This document shows positions 1-8,287 of a DNA stretch of 64,000 nt, in pieces. Position 1 is the first letter of the stretch; every line of letters starts with the position of its first letter. Where the stretch lies: contig NZ_SZWE01000001.1 of NCBI RefSeq assembly GCF_009669325.1, positions 2,609,501 through 2,673,500 of the forward strand, read 5' to 3'. The notes beneath the pieces were generated by a model. That model made no database searches. It had not been told where the DNA came from and was given only the letters and a program-made list of their open reading frames with translations. This stretch comes from Roseovarius bejariae (GTDB lineage: Bacteria > Pseudomonadota > Alphaproteobacteria > Rhodobacterales > Rhodobacteraceae). The position numbers and the translations under genes were made by a program.

Positions 1-12
1 TTGGGGGACAAA

Positions 13-1428
13 ATGCAGGTGAAACGTTTACTGGCGTGTGCTGTCATCGCCGCTTCCATGGGTATCGGGGTCTTGCAGGCACAGGATATGGCCGACGTGC
101 AGGTCCCGGCGGAATTTCCGCCCGCCTCCTACAAGGCGCGGCAATACGTCGATAGCCGCGGCTGTGTCTATGTCCGGGCCGGGATCGACGGAAATGTCAA
201 TTGGGTGCCGCGTGTCTCGCGCAGTCGTAAGCCGATCTGCGGCTTCAAACCCAGTCTGGCAGGACAATCGGCCAAGACCACGCAAACCGCCGCCGCGCCC
301 AAATCCGAGCCGAAGCAAATCAAGATCGAGGCCACACCGAAACCCAAGGCGAAACCGGCCCCGACGCGCACGGCGAAGGGTGTCAAACGTCCGGCCCGCA
401 CAGCCAAGCCCACGCAGGTTCGCAAGGTTCCTGCGGCCACCACCGCAACCGCCCCCAAGACGGTCAAGGTGATCAAGCGCACCGCGCAGGCGCCCAAGCC
501 TGCCCCCAAGGCACAGCCCAAGCGCATGGTCAAGAAAGTGGCCGCCCCCCAAGGGCAACCGGCCTGTCAGGGGGCAAGCGCCATTTCGCGGCAATACTAC
601 CGCACCGCGCCGGGGACCAGCGTTCGTTGCGGTCCGCAAAACACGCCACATGCCTTCGTCGTGGAAAGCCGCACCGCCCGCGCCAACGCGATGCGCGCCC
701 CGCGCGGCGCGCAGGTCACGACCTACCAAAGCGCCCAGCCCGCGATCCGGCGAGCCGCGCCGCAACCGCGCCGGACAGTCTCCAATGCACAGGTTCGCGT
801 TGTGCCCAAGCATGTCTATGACAAGCAGAAAAACAGTACGGCGGGTATCTCGGTGCCGGACGGTTACAAACCCGTCTGGGAGGATGATCGCCTGAATCGC
901 CGTCGCGCGCATCAGACCTTTGAAGGCATGGCACAGATGGAGGTGGCGTGGTCCAACACCGTGCCCCGCTACCTGGTCAACCGTAAAACGGGCCGCGACA
1001 TCAGCTATATGTATCCCGGTCTGCAATACCCCTACACCAGCTTCGAGGATCAGCGCGCCGCAGGTGTCACGATCGCGACCCGGGGCCGCGTCGTGCAACC
1101 GCCGCAGCGGGTGACAGATGCCACAGCGCGCCGCGCCACCGTATCAACCCGCTCGGTCGCGCCCAAGGCCAAGCCGCAACAGAAAACGGTGCGCAAGGCC
1201 AGTCGCCCTTACGTTCAGGTCGGCGCCTTCCGCGATGCCGGGCAGGCACAACGCGCGGCGCAACGTCTGGCCAATGCAGGTCTGCCCACCCGAATGGGCC
1301 GCGTGACCCGTGGGGGTCAGGACTATTCCATGGTCAAGGTCGGCCCCTTCCGTACGCAGCCACAGCTTGAACGTGCCTTGCGCAAGGTCCGTGGCAAAGG
1401 CTACGGGCAGGCGCGGCCCGGCAACTGA
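13..1428 (+). CDS. SPOR-domain cell-envelope protein
   Basis: A secreted protein of 471 aa that probably acts at the peptidoglycan layer. The ATG at 13 gives a clean signal peptide (MQVKRLL, a hydrophobic run, then LQAQ); an in-frame TTG at the first base of the window would add four residues and cannot be excluded. Residues of about 85-185 are a low-complexity Lys/Pro/Ala/Thr-rich linker, typical of proteins that span the periplasm. The last 70 residues form a SPOR domain (YVQVGAF ... MVKVGPF), a family known to bind glycan strands stripped of stem peptides at division sites. The middle section (300-370) is not recognised. The upstream region lies outside the window, so operon context is unknown. 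SPOR assignment is firm; the cellular role is inferred from the domain. Confidence 0.85.
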   Translation: MQVKRLLACAVIAASMGIGVLQAQDMADVQVPAEFPPASYKARQYVDSRGCVYVRAGIDGNVNWVPRVSRSRKPICGFKPSLAGQSAKTTQTAAAPKSEPKQIKIEATPKPKAKPAPTRTAKGVKRPARTAKPTQVRKVPAATTATAPKTVKVIKRTAQAPKPAPKAQPKRMVKKVAAPQGQPACQGASAISRQYYRTAPGTSVRCGPQNTPHAFVVESRTARANAMRAPRGAQVTTYQSAQPAIRRAAPQPRRTVSNAQVRVVPKHVYDKQKNSTAGISVPDGYKPVWEDDRLNRRRAHQTFEGMAQMEVAWSNTVPRYLVNRKTGRDISYMYPGLQYPYTSFEDQRAAGVTIATRGRVVQPPQRVTDATARRATVSTRSVAPKAKPQQKTVRKASRPYVQVGAFRDAGQAQRAAQRLANAGLPTRMGRVTRGGQDYSMVKVGPFRTQPQLERALRKVRGKGYGQARPGN

Positions 1429-1447
1429 TCTCGATGTCATGCGACTG

Positions 1448-1472
1448 AAAAGCGCCCCTCGGGGCGCTTTTT
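1448..1472. terminator. Intrinsic terminator between convergent genes
   Basis: Perfect 11-bp stem (AAAAGCGCCCC / GGGGCGCTTTT) with a two-base loop, A-rich on one side and T-rich on the other. It lies between the ends of the SPOR gene and the minus-strand gene that follows, so it can serve both strands. Confidence 0.85.
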
Positions 1473-1476
1473 CATG

Positions 1477-2502
1477 TTACCCGCCGCAAATCCCCTGAAG
1501 GCGCAACCAATTGGCATCGCTCAGTACCGGCTCGGGCGTGGCCGTGGCATAGGGGTCGGCCTCGATCAGGGGCAGGGTCGTTTCCCCCGAAATATCGCGC
1601 GCATAGGCATAGGGGGTGGACCGTACACGCCATGCTTCGAACCCCTTGAGCAGAACATCTTCGTCCAGATCGGGGCGCTCGCCGGTCAAAAGATACTCGG
1701 CATAGGCATTGAGCGTTTCCTCGTCCAATGCCCCGGTGGTCAGAAGCCGGATACTCGACCACAGCCCGCCATGCGCCAGCAAGTCGTCTAGTGGGTCATT
1801 CACCTGCGCACGCAGACGCTCGGCCACGATATAGCCAGCCACGACATCGGGGTCTTCGTAGTCTTCGACCAATCCGCGATTGAGAAGGATGGTGCCTCCG
1901 GGCAAGGCGACCGCATCCTTTACCCCGCCGCGCACCACCGCCAACTGCCCCGCACCGCCCGGCGCAGGCAGGCGGCGGGCCAGACGCATTAGCGCATCGC
2001 GCCCGCCCGCCTCGCGACAGGCCGGGCCGGTGACGTTCTGAATGCGCTCGAACAGGGCATTGCCGATTTCGGTCCGTTTGACGTCCGGTACGACCGAAAC
2101 CGCATGGCGCCGTGTTGCATCCGGCAGCCAGAACACCGCCAGACCCGCCACTGCGGCCATCGAGGCCAATAACATGACCAGTCGAAGACGCCCGGGGTGC
2201 GGGCGTTGCCGTGCGATCGCGGCGCGCAGCTTTTCGATGGCCTCGACCATCTGGTCCTCGTTTTCGGCCAGTTCAAGGGTTTCGCCGGGGTCGCCGTCGG
2301 GATGATAGATTGCCGGGGTCACGCCCGGATTGGCGCGGTCCACCGCTGCCAGTGACCAATGTGCCAGCGCCCGATCCTGCATGTCCGTGATCACAAGGGT
2401 CGCATCGCCAATCGAGACAATCACCTCACTGCGCTGTTCCTCGAGGGAGGCGCGCCACAGGCCCGAGGCCTCAAGCCGGTGATATTCACTCAATGCGGTC
2501 AT
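1477..2502 (-). CDS. Membrane protein with degenerate M48-type peptidase core
   Basis: 341 aa. Residues 1-100 are a soluble N-terminal region, 106-126 a single transmembrane segment (LRLVMLLASMAAVAGLAVFW) and the rest probably lies outside the membrane. Residues 199-231 read ALPGGTILLNRGLVED followed by a helix ending YIVAERLR. This matches the signature of M48 (HtpX/Oma1-like) metallopeptidases, where a PGG..hhTRG strand precedes the HExxH helix. Here the zinc-binding HExxH is replaced by VAERL, and no downstream Glu-containing zinc motif is obvious. It should therefore be a non-catalytic fold relative, a point inferred from motif comparison only. No operon partner: the upstream gene on the same strand is 316 bp away, across a repeat-rich spacer. 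Confidence 0.6.
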   Translation of the reverse strand: MTALSEYHRLEASGLWRASLEEQRSEVIVSIGDATLVITDMQDRALAHWSLAAVDRANPGVTPAIYHPDGDPGETLELAENEDQMVEAIEKLRAAIARQRPHPGRLRLVMLLASMAAVAGLAVFWLPDATRRHAVSVVPDVKRTEIGNALFERIQNVTGPACREAGGRDALMRLARRLPAPGGAGQLAVVRGGVKDAVALPGGTILLNRGLVEDYEDPDVVAGYIVAERLRAQVNDPLDDLLAHGGLWSSIRLLTTGALDEETLNAYAEYLLTGERPDLDEDVLLKGFEAWRVRSTPYAYARDISGETTLPLIEADPYATATPEPVLSDANWLRLQGICGG

Positions 2503-2648
2503 ACGGTTTGTGTGGGCCTGCTCTGCCTCTTTGACAGTACGATAGCACGGGCCAGTGTGGGGCGTCTATCGCCTATGGGCCTTTCGGGGCGGGGGCGTCA
2601 CGGCCACTCCATGTTAAGATGCCCGCGGGGACGGATGAGCGACCCATG

Positions 2649-2684
2649 GAAACGTACGAAACTCGCGTGCGTTTCGTACGTTTC
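2649..2684. repeat. 14-bp inverted repeat GAAACGTACGAAAC, 8-bp spacer
   Basis: GAAACGTACGAAAC (2649-2662) and its perfect reverse complement (2671-2684) flank the spacer TCGCGTGC. The half-sites are themselves near-palindromic around GTAC. The same motif recurs at 46617-46642 with the same 8-bp spacing and in variant form at 10936-11013. It could be a dyad operator or an RNA hairpin; nothing here decides. Confidence 0.6.
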
Positions 2685-2698
2685 TCACCGTTCGCCCT

Positions 2699-2784
2699 GT
2701 TAATTCCGGGGGTGCCGGGGAAAAATACCGACGCGATACCGACGTCTTGCCGACGCGGTGCAGAAAGGGGTTTTCCTTGTTAAC
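2699..2784 (+). repeat. Copy 1 of the GTTAAY-(CCGA, 11-bp period)-GTTAAC module
   Basis: GTTAAT begins at 2699. CCGA tetramers begin at 2728, 2739 and 2750, with a degenerate CAGA at 2761. GTTAAC begins at 2779. The offsets are therefore 29, then 11 and 11, and 80 in total, and copy 2 has exactly the same offsets. The run between is ATACCGACGCG-type units with one helical turn per unit, which suggests a protein array on one DNA face. The orientation is defined by GTTAAT first. Confidence 0.65.
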
Positions 2785-2818
2785 CAAGGGGTTGTACCCG
2801 ATTCGGACCGCGTCGGGG

Positions 2819-4447
2819 CTACATCTCCCGCGCCATCGTCCGCAGTTCGAATTTCTGGATCTTGCCGGTCGATGTTTTCGGAAGCTCCTGAAAGACAACA
2901 GCCTTGGGCGTCTTGAATCCGGCCAGCCGTTCACGGGCAAAGGCGATCAGGTCCGCCTCATTGGTCTCGGCCCCGTCCTTGACCTCGACAAAGGCGCAAG
3001 GAACCTCGCCCCACTTCTCATCCGGCTTGGCCACGACGGCACATAGCAGCACCGCCTGATGCATCATCAGGACACCTTCCACCTCGACCGAGCTGATGTT
3101 CTCCCCGCCCGAGATGATGATATCCTTGGCCCGATCCGCGATTTGCAGGTAGCCATCCGGGTGCTGAATGGCGATGTCACCGGAATGGAAATACCCCCCG
3201 GCAAAGCTTTTTGCCGTGGCCCTGGGATTCTTCAGATACCCCTTCATCACCGTGTTGCCGCGGATCATGATCTCGCCTTGCTGGGTGCTGTCCATGGGCG
3301 TTTGCTCCATGGTTTCAGGGTCCATCGCGGTGATGTCACCGGCCATGGGCATACTGACACCAGTGCGTGCCTTGATGGTGTAGCGTTCCTCGTCCGGCAG
3401 GTCATCCCATTGCGCTTGCCAGATGCACTCGGTCACGTGGCCATAGGTCTCGGTCAGGCCATAGACTTGCGTGACATGGAACCCCAAGGGTTCGATCGCG
3501 CGCAGGGTGGCCGCGGGCGGCGGAGCCCCGGCGGTGAAGACTTCGACGATATGATCGAAGGCCCGCCGCTCGTCGTCCTTGGCGTTGACGATGGTGTTCA
3601 GAACAATGGGCGCGGCACCGAAATGGGTGACGCCCTCATCGGCAATGGCATCGTAAATCGCCTTTGCGGTGATGTCCCGGCAGCAGATGATCGTGCCGCC
3701 CAGCATGGGCATCATCCATGTGTGGTTCCAGTTGTTGCAGTGAAAAAGAGGGACGATTGTCAGGTACTTGGCATAACGCGGCATCGGCCATGTCACCGCT
3801 GTCCCCATGGTCATTAGGTACGCGCCGCGATGGTGATACACCACGCCCTTGGGCCGCCCCGTCGTGCCAGAGGTATAGTTCAATGCAAGGCTTTCCCACT
3901 CGTCTTCCGGCATGATCCATTCAAAATCGGGATCGCCCGAGGCCAGCAGGTTTTCGTACTCGGTGTAATGCCCATGGGCATGGACACCGGCCTCGTCATC
4001 GGCGACCTCGATCACCGTGGGGGGCGGGCCCTCCATCTGTTCGATGGCGTCCGCGACAACCGGCAGGAACTGCGGATCGACCAACACGACCTTGGCCTCA
4101 CCATGATCGAGGATATAGGAAATCGTATCGGCCTCCAGCCGCGTGTTGATGGCATTCAGAACGGCCCCACAGGCGGGCACACCGAAATGCGCCTCGGCAT
4201 GGGCGGGCAGATTGGGCAGAACCGTCGCCACCACGTCACCCGGTGCAACGCCCAGTTTCATCAGCCCCGAGGCCAGACGGGTGCAGCGTTCATGGTATTC
4301 CGAATAGGTGCGACGGATGGAGCGATAAACAATGGCCTCTTGATCAGGGTAAAGCCGCACGGCGCGTTGCAGATGTGACAGCGGAGTCAACGGCACGAAA
4401 TTCGCCGCGTTCTTCTCCAGTCCGGTCTCGTCCCGCATCCAACCCAT
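2819..4447 (-). CDS. Acyl-CoA synthetase (AMP-forming), fatty-acyl ligase type
   Basis: 542 aa, the usual length for ANL-superfamily ligases. It activates a carboxylic acid as acyl-AMP and then transfers it to CoA in the cytoplasm. The P-loop-like motif YTSGTTGRPKGV, the motif YGLTETYG, the motif YFHSGDIA and the C-terminal hinge/lysine region DIIISGGENISS ... PKTSTGKIQK are all intact. The start was taken at the ATG at 4447, preceded by GGGAGGG at good spacing; an upstream in-frame ATG at 4609 would overlap the divergent sulfotransferase gene. The substrate cannot be told from sequence. It resembles medium- to long-chain fatty-acyl ligases; DmdB-like methylmercaptopropionate ligases are related but match less well at the N-terminus. 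Single gene. Confidence 0.9.
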   Translation of the reverse strand: MGWMRDETGLEKNAANFVPLTPLSHLQRAVRLYPDQEAIVYRSIRRTYSEYHERCTRLASGLMKLGVAPGDVVATVLPNLPAHAEAHFGVPACGAVLNAINTRLEADTISYILDHGEAKVVLVDPQFLPVVADAIEQMEGPPPTVIEVADDEAGVHAHGHYTEYENLLASGDPDFEWIMPEDEWESLALNYTSGTTGRPKGVVYHHRGAYLMTMGTAVTWPMPRYAKYLTIVPLFHCNNWNHTWMMPMLGGTIICCRDITAKAIYDAIADEGVTHFGAAPIVLNTIVNAKDDERRAFDHIVEVFTAGAPPPAATLRAIEPLGFHVTQVYGLTETYGHVTECIWQAQWDDLPDEERYTIKARTGVSMPMAGDITAMDPETMEQTPMDSTQQGEIMIRGNTVMKGYLKNPRATAKSFAGGYFHSGDIAIQHPDGYLQIADRAKDIIISGGENISSVEVEGVLMMHQAVLLCAVVAKPDEKWGEVPCAFVEVKDGAETNEADLIAFARERLAGFKTPKAVVFQELPKTSTGKIQKFELRTMAREM

Positions 4448-4586
4448 GGTAATCCCTCCCTGATTCCCCGCGTTTAAGGTGCAGGAAAGCTTATTGAGTT
4501 TGGTGGTGTAAGCAATTGTTAATGGTCTTCCCGATAGGGTTCCCAAAGCCTTGTCCAATCGCGGCCTTGGTTCTAGCGTGCCTGAC

Positions 4587-5231
4587 ATGATTATTTCGCC
4601 CGGGCGCAATTATATCTTCGTGCATATCCCCAAGACCGGGGGCACATCCATGGCGCTCGCGCTTGAGGGACGGGCGATGAAGGATGATATCCTGATCGGC
4701 GATACCCCGAAGGCCAGGCGCCGCCGCAAGCGCCTCAAGGGGGTCGAAACCGCCGGGCGGCTTTGGAAACACTCGACGCTGGCCGACATCGATGGGCTGG
4801 TTTCACCCGATGTAATCGACCGCGCCTTCGTGTTTACCCTTGTGCGCAACCCTTGGAATCGGATGGTCAGCTATTATCACTGGCTTCAGGATCAGGCGTT
4901 TGAACACCCCGCCGTGAGCCTTGCGAAGGCGGTCGATTTTTCGACCTTCCTAAACACGCCTGAAACACAAGCCGCCATGCGTGCGGCACCCTATGGGCAC
5001 TACGTGACCGACGCCAAGGGCCGCGAGCGATGCGATGCCTTCATCCGTTTGGAGCATCTCGAAACCGATGGCGCGCCTTTGTGGGAGCATCTTGGCTTCT
5101 GCCTCGATCTTCCTGTTAATAATCGGTCAACTCGGGACAGGGATTATCGGCGTTATTATTCGCAGGATGATTCGACCTTGGTAAAATCGCTCTTTCATCA
5201 TGATGTTGACAGATTTGGCTATGCATACTGA
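4587..5231 (+). CDS. Sulfotransferase family protein
   Basis: 214 aa. The 5'-phosphosulfate loop HIPKTGGTSM near residues 13-22 is the PAPS-binding signature of the sulfotransferase-2 family, and FTLVRNPWNRMVSYY (about residues 85-100) fits the 3'-phosphate-binding RNP..R..S motif. It would transfer sulfate from PAPS to a hydroxyl, usually on an exported polysaccharide or lipid. The ATG at 4587 is chosen because it places the PSB loop next to the N-terminus as in the family; a TTG at 4551 is possible. No glycosyltransferase or capsule gene lies nearby, so the acceptor is unknown. Divergent from the acyl-CoA synthetase. Confidence 0.75.
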   Translation: MIISPGRNYIFVHIPKTGGTSMALALEGRAMKDDILIGDTPKARRRRKRLKGVETAGRLWKHSTLADIDGLVSPDVIDRAFVFTLVRNPWNRMVSYYHWLQDQAFEHPAVSLAKAVDFSTFLNTPETQAAMRAAPYGHYVTDAKGRERCDAFIRLEHLETDGAPLWEHLGFCLDLPVNNRSTRDRDYRRYYSQDDSTLVKSLFHHDVDRFGYAY

Positions 5232-5407
5232 CCGCTGGCTGTCGTGCCGCTGACGATGATTGCCATTTTTTCATCTCATTGATGCTCAACTGCGAACAGT
5301 GCCCCAATTCCGCCCTTTTCCCGACCAAGGAGCGGCAAGAGAATCGCGCTTTGTGGTCTCATCAAAACAAGGCTCGCTGCTACGGGTCGCGAATGAGGGG
5401 ATAGAAG

Positions 5408-6085
5408 ATGCTTGGTTGGATGTCTGCATCATACATGGGGACCAAACGCACCGCAGAAGTCACTGCCGCCTACGACGGTGCGGCTACAGGGGTTATGACC
5501 GGGTTGCTGGCCGGAACCTGTGTCGCCACTGCCATGGGATGGCGCAGGGTCGATGCTATGGCCGAAGGTGACCAGGTTCTGACCTTCGACAATGGCCTTC
5601 AGGAGGTAACCAAGGTTACCCGCATCCGGTTATGGGATGGGGAAGGCCAATGCCCTCGTCGTTTCTGGCCACTTGAGGTGCAAGCGGGTGCCTTGGGCAA
5701 TCGTTCCACCCTGAAAATACTGCCGAGCCAACCGGTGATGTTGGAAAGCGATGCCGCCGAGACGCTTTACGATGATCCTTTCGCGCTTGTCCGGGCTCGT
5801 GTTCTCGAAGGAATCCGAGGGATCGACCGCACACCGCCTGCCAATGACGCCGAAGTCATATTGCTGTACTTCGCCGACGAGCAAGTGGTTTTCGGCAAAG
5901 ATGGTGCCTTGATCTTCTGCCCCTCGTCGCGTGACCTGATCGAACGTTCGCTGGATGGTGATGACTCTCAGTATTCCATCCTGCCCATGCACGAGGCCAT
6001 TCGACTTGTTGACAAGATCGAAGGTGACAGTTGGTGCCGTGGTCCGGCCGCGCCGTATCAAACGAATGACGCAACCGCTGCCTGA
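5408..6085 (+). CDS. Hint-domain (Hedgehog/intein-type) protein
   Basis: 225 aa. GLLAGTCVATAMGWRRVDA followed by EGDQVLTFDNG is the N-terminal half of a Hint_2 domain, with the putative nucleophile Cys in GTCVAT and the characteristic hydrophobic-DxVxT strand. The C-terminal half includes a PSQPVMLE-type strand, where Hint_2 proteins normally have a histidine (SPxHR/L), so autoprocessing competence is uncertain. Hint_2 domains are common in Rhodobacterales, usually fused to RTX or secreted repeats; here the domain stands almost alone, with about 35 N-terminal residues. Start ATG 5408 with GAGGGG upstream. Convergent with the racemase gene, 54 bp apart. Function unknown. Confidence 0.75.
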   Translation: MLGWMSASYMGTKRTAEVTAAYDGAATGVMTGLLAGTCVATAMGWRRVDAMAEGDQVLTFDNGLQEVTKVTRIRLWDGEGQCPRRFWPLEVQAGALGNRSTLKILPSQPVMLESDAAETLYDDPFALVRARVLEGIRGIDRTPPANDAEVILLYFADEQVVFGKDGALIFCPSSRDLIERSLDGDDSQYSILPMHEAIRLVDKIEGDSWCRGPAAPYQTNDATAA

Positions 6086-6139
6086 AACAAACGGCTTCCA
6101 ATGCCAAGGGCCCAGGATTTTCCGGCCGACCTTACAGGT

Positions 6140-6823
6140 TTAAGATCGGGCGAATTTCACGATACCGGAGACGAGGCAATCCAAGCTGTCAGTCCATGGC
6201 ATATCATCCGGTAAGTTGTTGGTAAGAAGGGATAACTCCGTGCAAGCCACAAGCAGGTGGTCCGCGCCATGATCGCGCAATTGCAGGGCGATCCGTTTCA
6301 GTTCCGGACCGGTCTGACTGGCGTATTGTCCAGCTTTCACCGCCCGGATCACCTCAAGAAGCGCGCCGTCATCCGGTAAGGTCAACGGAGTCAGGCCGCG
6401 TTCCGCGAATGGTGCATCGAAGACACCTGTCAGCCGCGTCGCGGGTGAGGCCAGCATACCCACCGTCTTGGCCCCGGCCCGCGCCAGATGGTCGGCTGTC
6501 AGATCCAGCATGTTGAGGAACGGCAGGGGGCTGGCCGCCTGTACGACCGGAGCATAGTGGTGCGCCGTGTTGCAGGGCATCGCCAAGGCGGAAACCCCTG
6601 CCTTTTCAAGATCTTGGGCCATATGCGCCAAGATCGGCGCCGGGTCGGCGCCGGTGCCCTCGATCAAGGCCTTGATCCGGCTGGGCACCTGTGGGTTCTG
6701 ATGTACGATCAATGGGATGTGATCGGCGTCGTCGCGCGCGTCCGGTACCGCTTTGAAGACCTTTTGCATCAAAAGAATCGTGGCCTCGGGGCCCATTCCG
6801 CCAAGGATGCCGATGGTTTTCAT
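6140..6823 (-). CDS. Aspartate/glutamate racemase family protein
   Basis: 227 aa. The N-terminus MKTIGILGGMGPEATI is the classic start of PLP-independent Asp/Glu racemases of the YgeA/RacX type. The two catalytic cysteines are visible in MPCNTAHH (about residue 82) and LLVACTELSLL (about residue 195). It interconverts amino-acid enantiomers by two-base proton transfer; the specificity (Asp, Glu or broad) is not readable. It ends the operon that begins with the histidinol-dehydrogenase-like gene 24 bp upstream on the same strand, so both may act on one substrate. Confidence 0.85.
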   Translation of the reverse strand: MKTIGILGGMGPEATILLMQKVFKAVPDARDDADHIPLIVHQNPQVPSRIKALIEGTGADPAPILAHMAQDLEKAGVSALAMPCNTAHHYAPVVQAASPLPFLNMLDLTADHLARAGAKTVGMLASPATRLTGVFDAPFAERGLTPLTLPDDGALLEVIRAVKAGQYASQTGPELKRIALQLRDHGADHLLVACTELSLLTNNLPDDMPWTDSLDCLVSGIVKFARS

Positions 6824-6847
6824 GGGTCACGTCCCTTCGTGCGCAGA

Positions 6848-8155
6848 TTACCCGTTCTGATTGGCGCTAAGTTTGCTGGTATTGGCTAGCTGATCAAGTC
6901 GAATATCTGCACTTCGGGCGTGTCCTTCCATGCGCTCCTCGCGGCTGATCCGGGCGCTGACGCGGGCGAGGTCGGGCAAGGCGCGCTCGTCCACTTGCTG
7001 CCAAGTCACTGTTTTCAGGAACTTATGCACTGATAAACCCCCGGTATAGCGCGCGGCACCGGATGTGGGCAGCACGTGGTTCGGCCCGGCGGCCTTGTCA
7101 CCGAAGCTGACGGTGGTGTTCTCTCCCAGGAACAGCGAGCCATAGGCACGTAGCCGATCGCGCCAGAAGCCAAGGTCGCGGGCCTGCACATGCAGGTGCT
7201 CGGGGGCTTTTTGGTCGGCGTATTGCGCCATCTCTTCGTCATCGTCGCACAGGACGATCTCGGCCATGTCACGCCATGCAATGTCCGCCGCGGTCCGGTT
7301 TGGTTCGGGCAGGTCGGCAATAAGGCGCGGCACTTCGGTCATGACCGCCTCGGCCAAGGGGCGGTGCGTGGTGGCCAACCACACAGGGCTGTTGACACCG
7401 TGTTCGGCCTGACTCACCAGGTCGACGGCCACGGTCAGCGGGTCGGCGCTTTCGTCGGCAAGGATCAGGCTATCGGTCGGACCTGCGAACATGTCGATCC
7501 CTATGGGGCCGAATAATTGTCGCTTTGCTTCGGCCACATAGGCGTTGCCGGGGCCGACCAGAATATCCGAAGGCGGCGCGCCAAACAGGCCAAAGGCCAT
7601 GGCCGCTATGCCCTGTACGCCACCTATGCACAGGATACGGCTCGCCCCGGCGAGGTGCATCGCATAAAGCATTGGCGCAGGGATGCCCTCGGACCCATTT
7701 GGCGGTGAGCATGCCGTTATGTCACCCACACCGGCCTCACGCGCCGTCGCAATGGACATCAGGGCAGAGGCGATATGTGTATATCGGCCACCAGGTACAT
7801 AACAACCTGCCGCCGACAGCGGGATTTGCTTCTGTCCGGCGATCAGCCCGGGGCGCAGTTCGATTTCCATATCCTGCGCTGTTGCACGTTGTGCGGCCGC
7901 AAAGCGGCTGATGTTGTCATGTGCCCATCTGATATCATCCTTGAGATCCTGCGGAACCTTGGCCACGGCTTTTTCGATTGCATCAGTTGAGACGGTGATC
8001 TCGCCCTGCCAGTTGTCCAGTGTCCGGGCATATTCAAGTGCGACCTGTCCGCCGCCTTGGCGCAATCGAGCCAGCATGACCTGCACAGTGTCAATGATGT
8101 CAGCGGCTGCTTGCGGCGTCTCTCCGGGGGCGGTTTTCAACGGGGTTACAGGCAT
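6848..8155 (-). CDS. Histidinol-dehydrogenase-family NAD-linked dehydrogenase, possibly HpsN-like
   Basis: 435 aa. Motifs of the HisD fold are present: GCYVPGGRY, VGPGNAYVAEAKRQLFG, FAGPTDSL, the zinc-region QAEHG and APEHL. Two segments differ from biosynthetic HisD and resemble the sulfopropanediol 3-dehydrogenase (HpsN) branch: LFLGENTTVSFGDKAAGPNH (true HisD usually has a YTPEA-type sequence here) and YTGGLSVHKFLKTVT. Start ATG 8155 follows AAGGAG. Its partner is an amino-acid racemase, not histidine genes, which argues against a role in histidine synthesis. Likely an NAD-dependent oxidation of a primary or secondary alcohol to an acid, substrate unknown. Family assignment is firm; the sub-branch is an inference from memory of conserved motifs. 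Confidence 0.75.
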   Translation of the reverse strand: MPVTPLKTAPGETPQAAADIIDTVQVMLARLRQGGGQVALEYARTLDNWQGEITVSTDAIEKAVAKVPQDLKDDIRWAHDNISRFAAAQRATAQDMEIELRPGLIAGQKQIPLSAAGCYVPGGRYTHIASALMSIATAREAGVGDITACSPPNGSEGIPAPMLYAMHLAGASRILCIGGVQGIAAMAFGLFGAPPSDILVGPGNAYVAEAKRQLFGPIGIDMFAGPTDSLILADESADPLTVAVDLVSQAEHGVNSPVWLATTHRPLAEAVMTEVPRLIADLPEPNRTAADIAWRDMAEIVLCDDDEEMAQYADQKAPEHLHVQARDLGFWRDRLRAYGSLFLGENTTVSFGDKAAGPNHVLPTSGAARYTGGLSVHKFLKTVTWQQVDERALPDLARVSARISREERMEGHARSADIRLDQLANTSKLSANQNG

Positions 8156-8287
8156 TGGGCATCTCCTTGTTCTGTCCTGAATGGGGGTGCTTGAGGCGGC
8201 AGGACAAGGGAAAGGATGCAATGCCTGGTGTGTTTTTTCAGGCGCTTAAAGTCATGTTCGGAAAAGCCGAAGCCCTCTGGTCGGGGC

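Larger units (their letters stand above)
2503..2818. other. Intergenic spacer with composite repeat element
   Basis: Contains no credible gene. It holds the promoter region of the M48-like gene and a composite repeat: a GTACGAAAC inverted repeat (2649-2684) followed by an 80-bp GTTAAY/CCGA module (2699-2784). A near-identical composite lies in the opposite orientation at 46512-46642. Confidence 0.6.

Noticed and set aside
28..1098. A long minus-strand frame opposite the SPOR gene
   Set aside because: Antisense to a gene with signal peptide and SPOR domain; composition is typical of a shadow (Gly/Leu/Arg/His-rich).
6848..8155. Naming this gene hisD
   Set aside because: Context (racemase partner) and two sequence segments point to a paralogue; the gene symbol was left empty.
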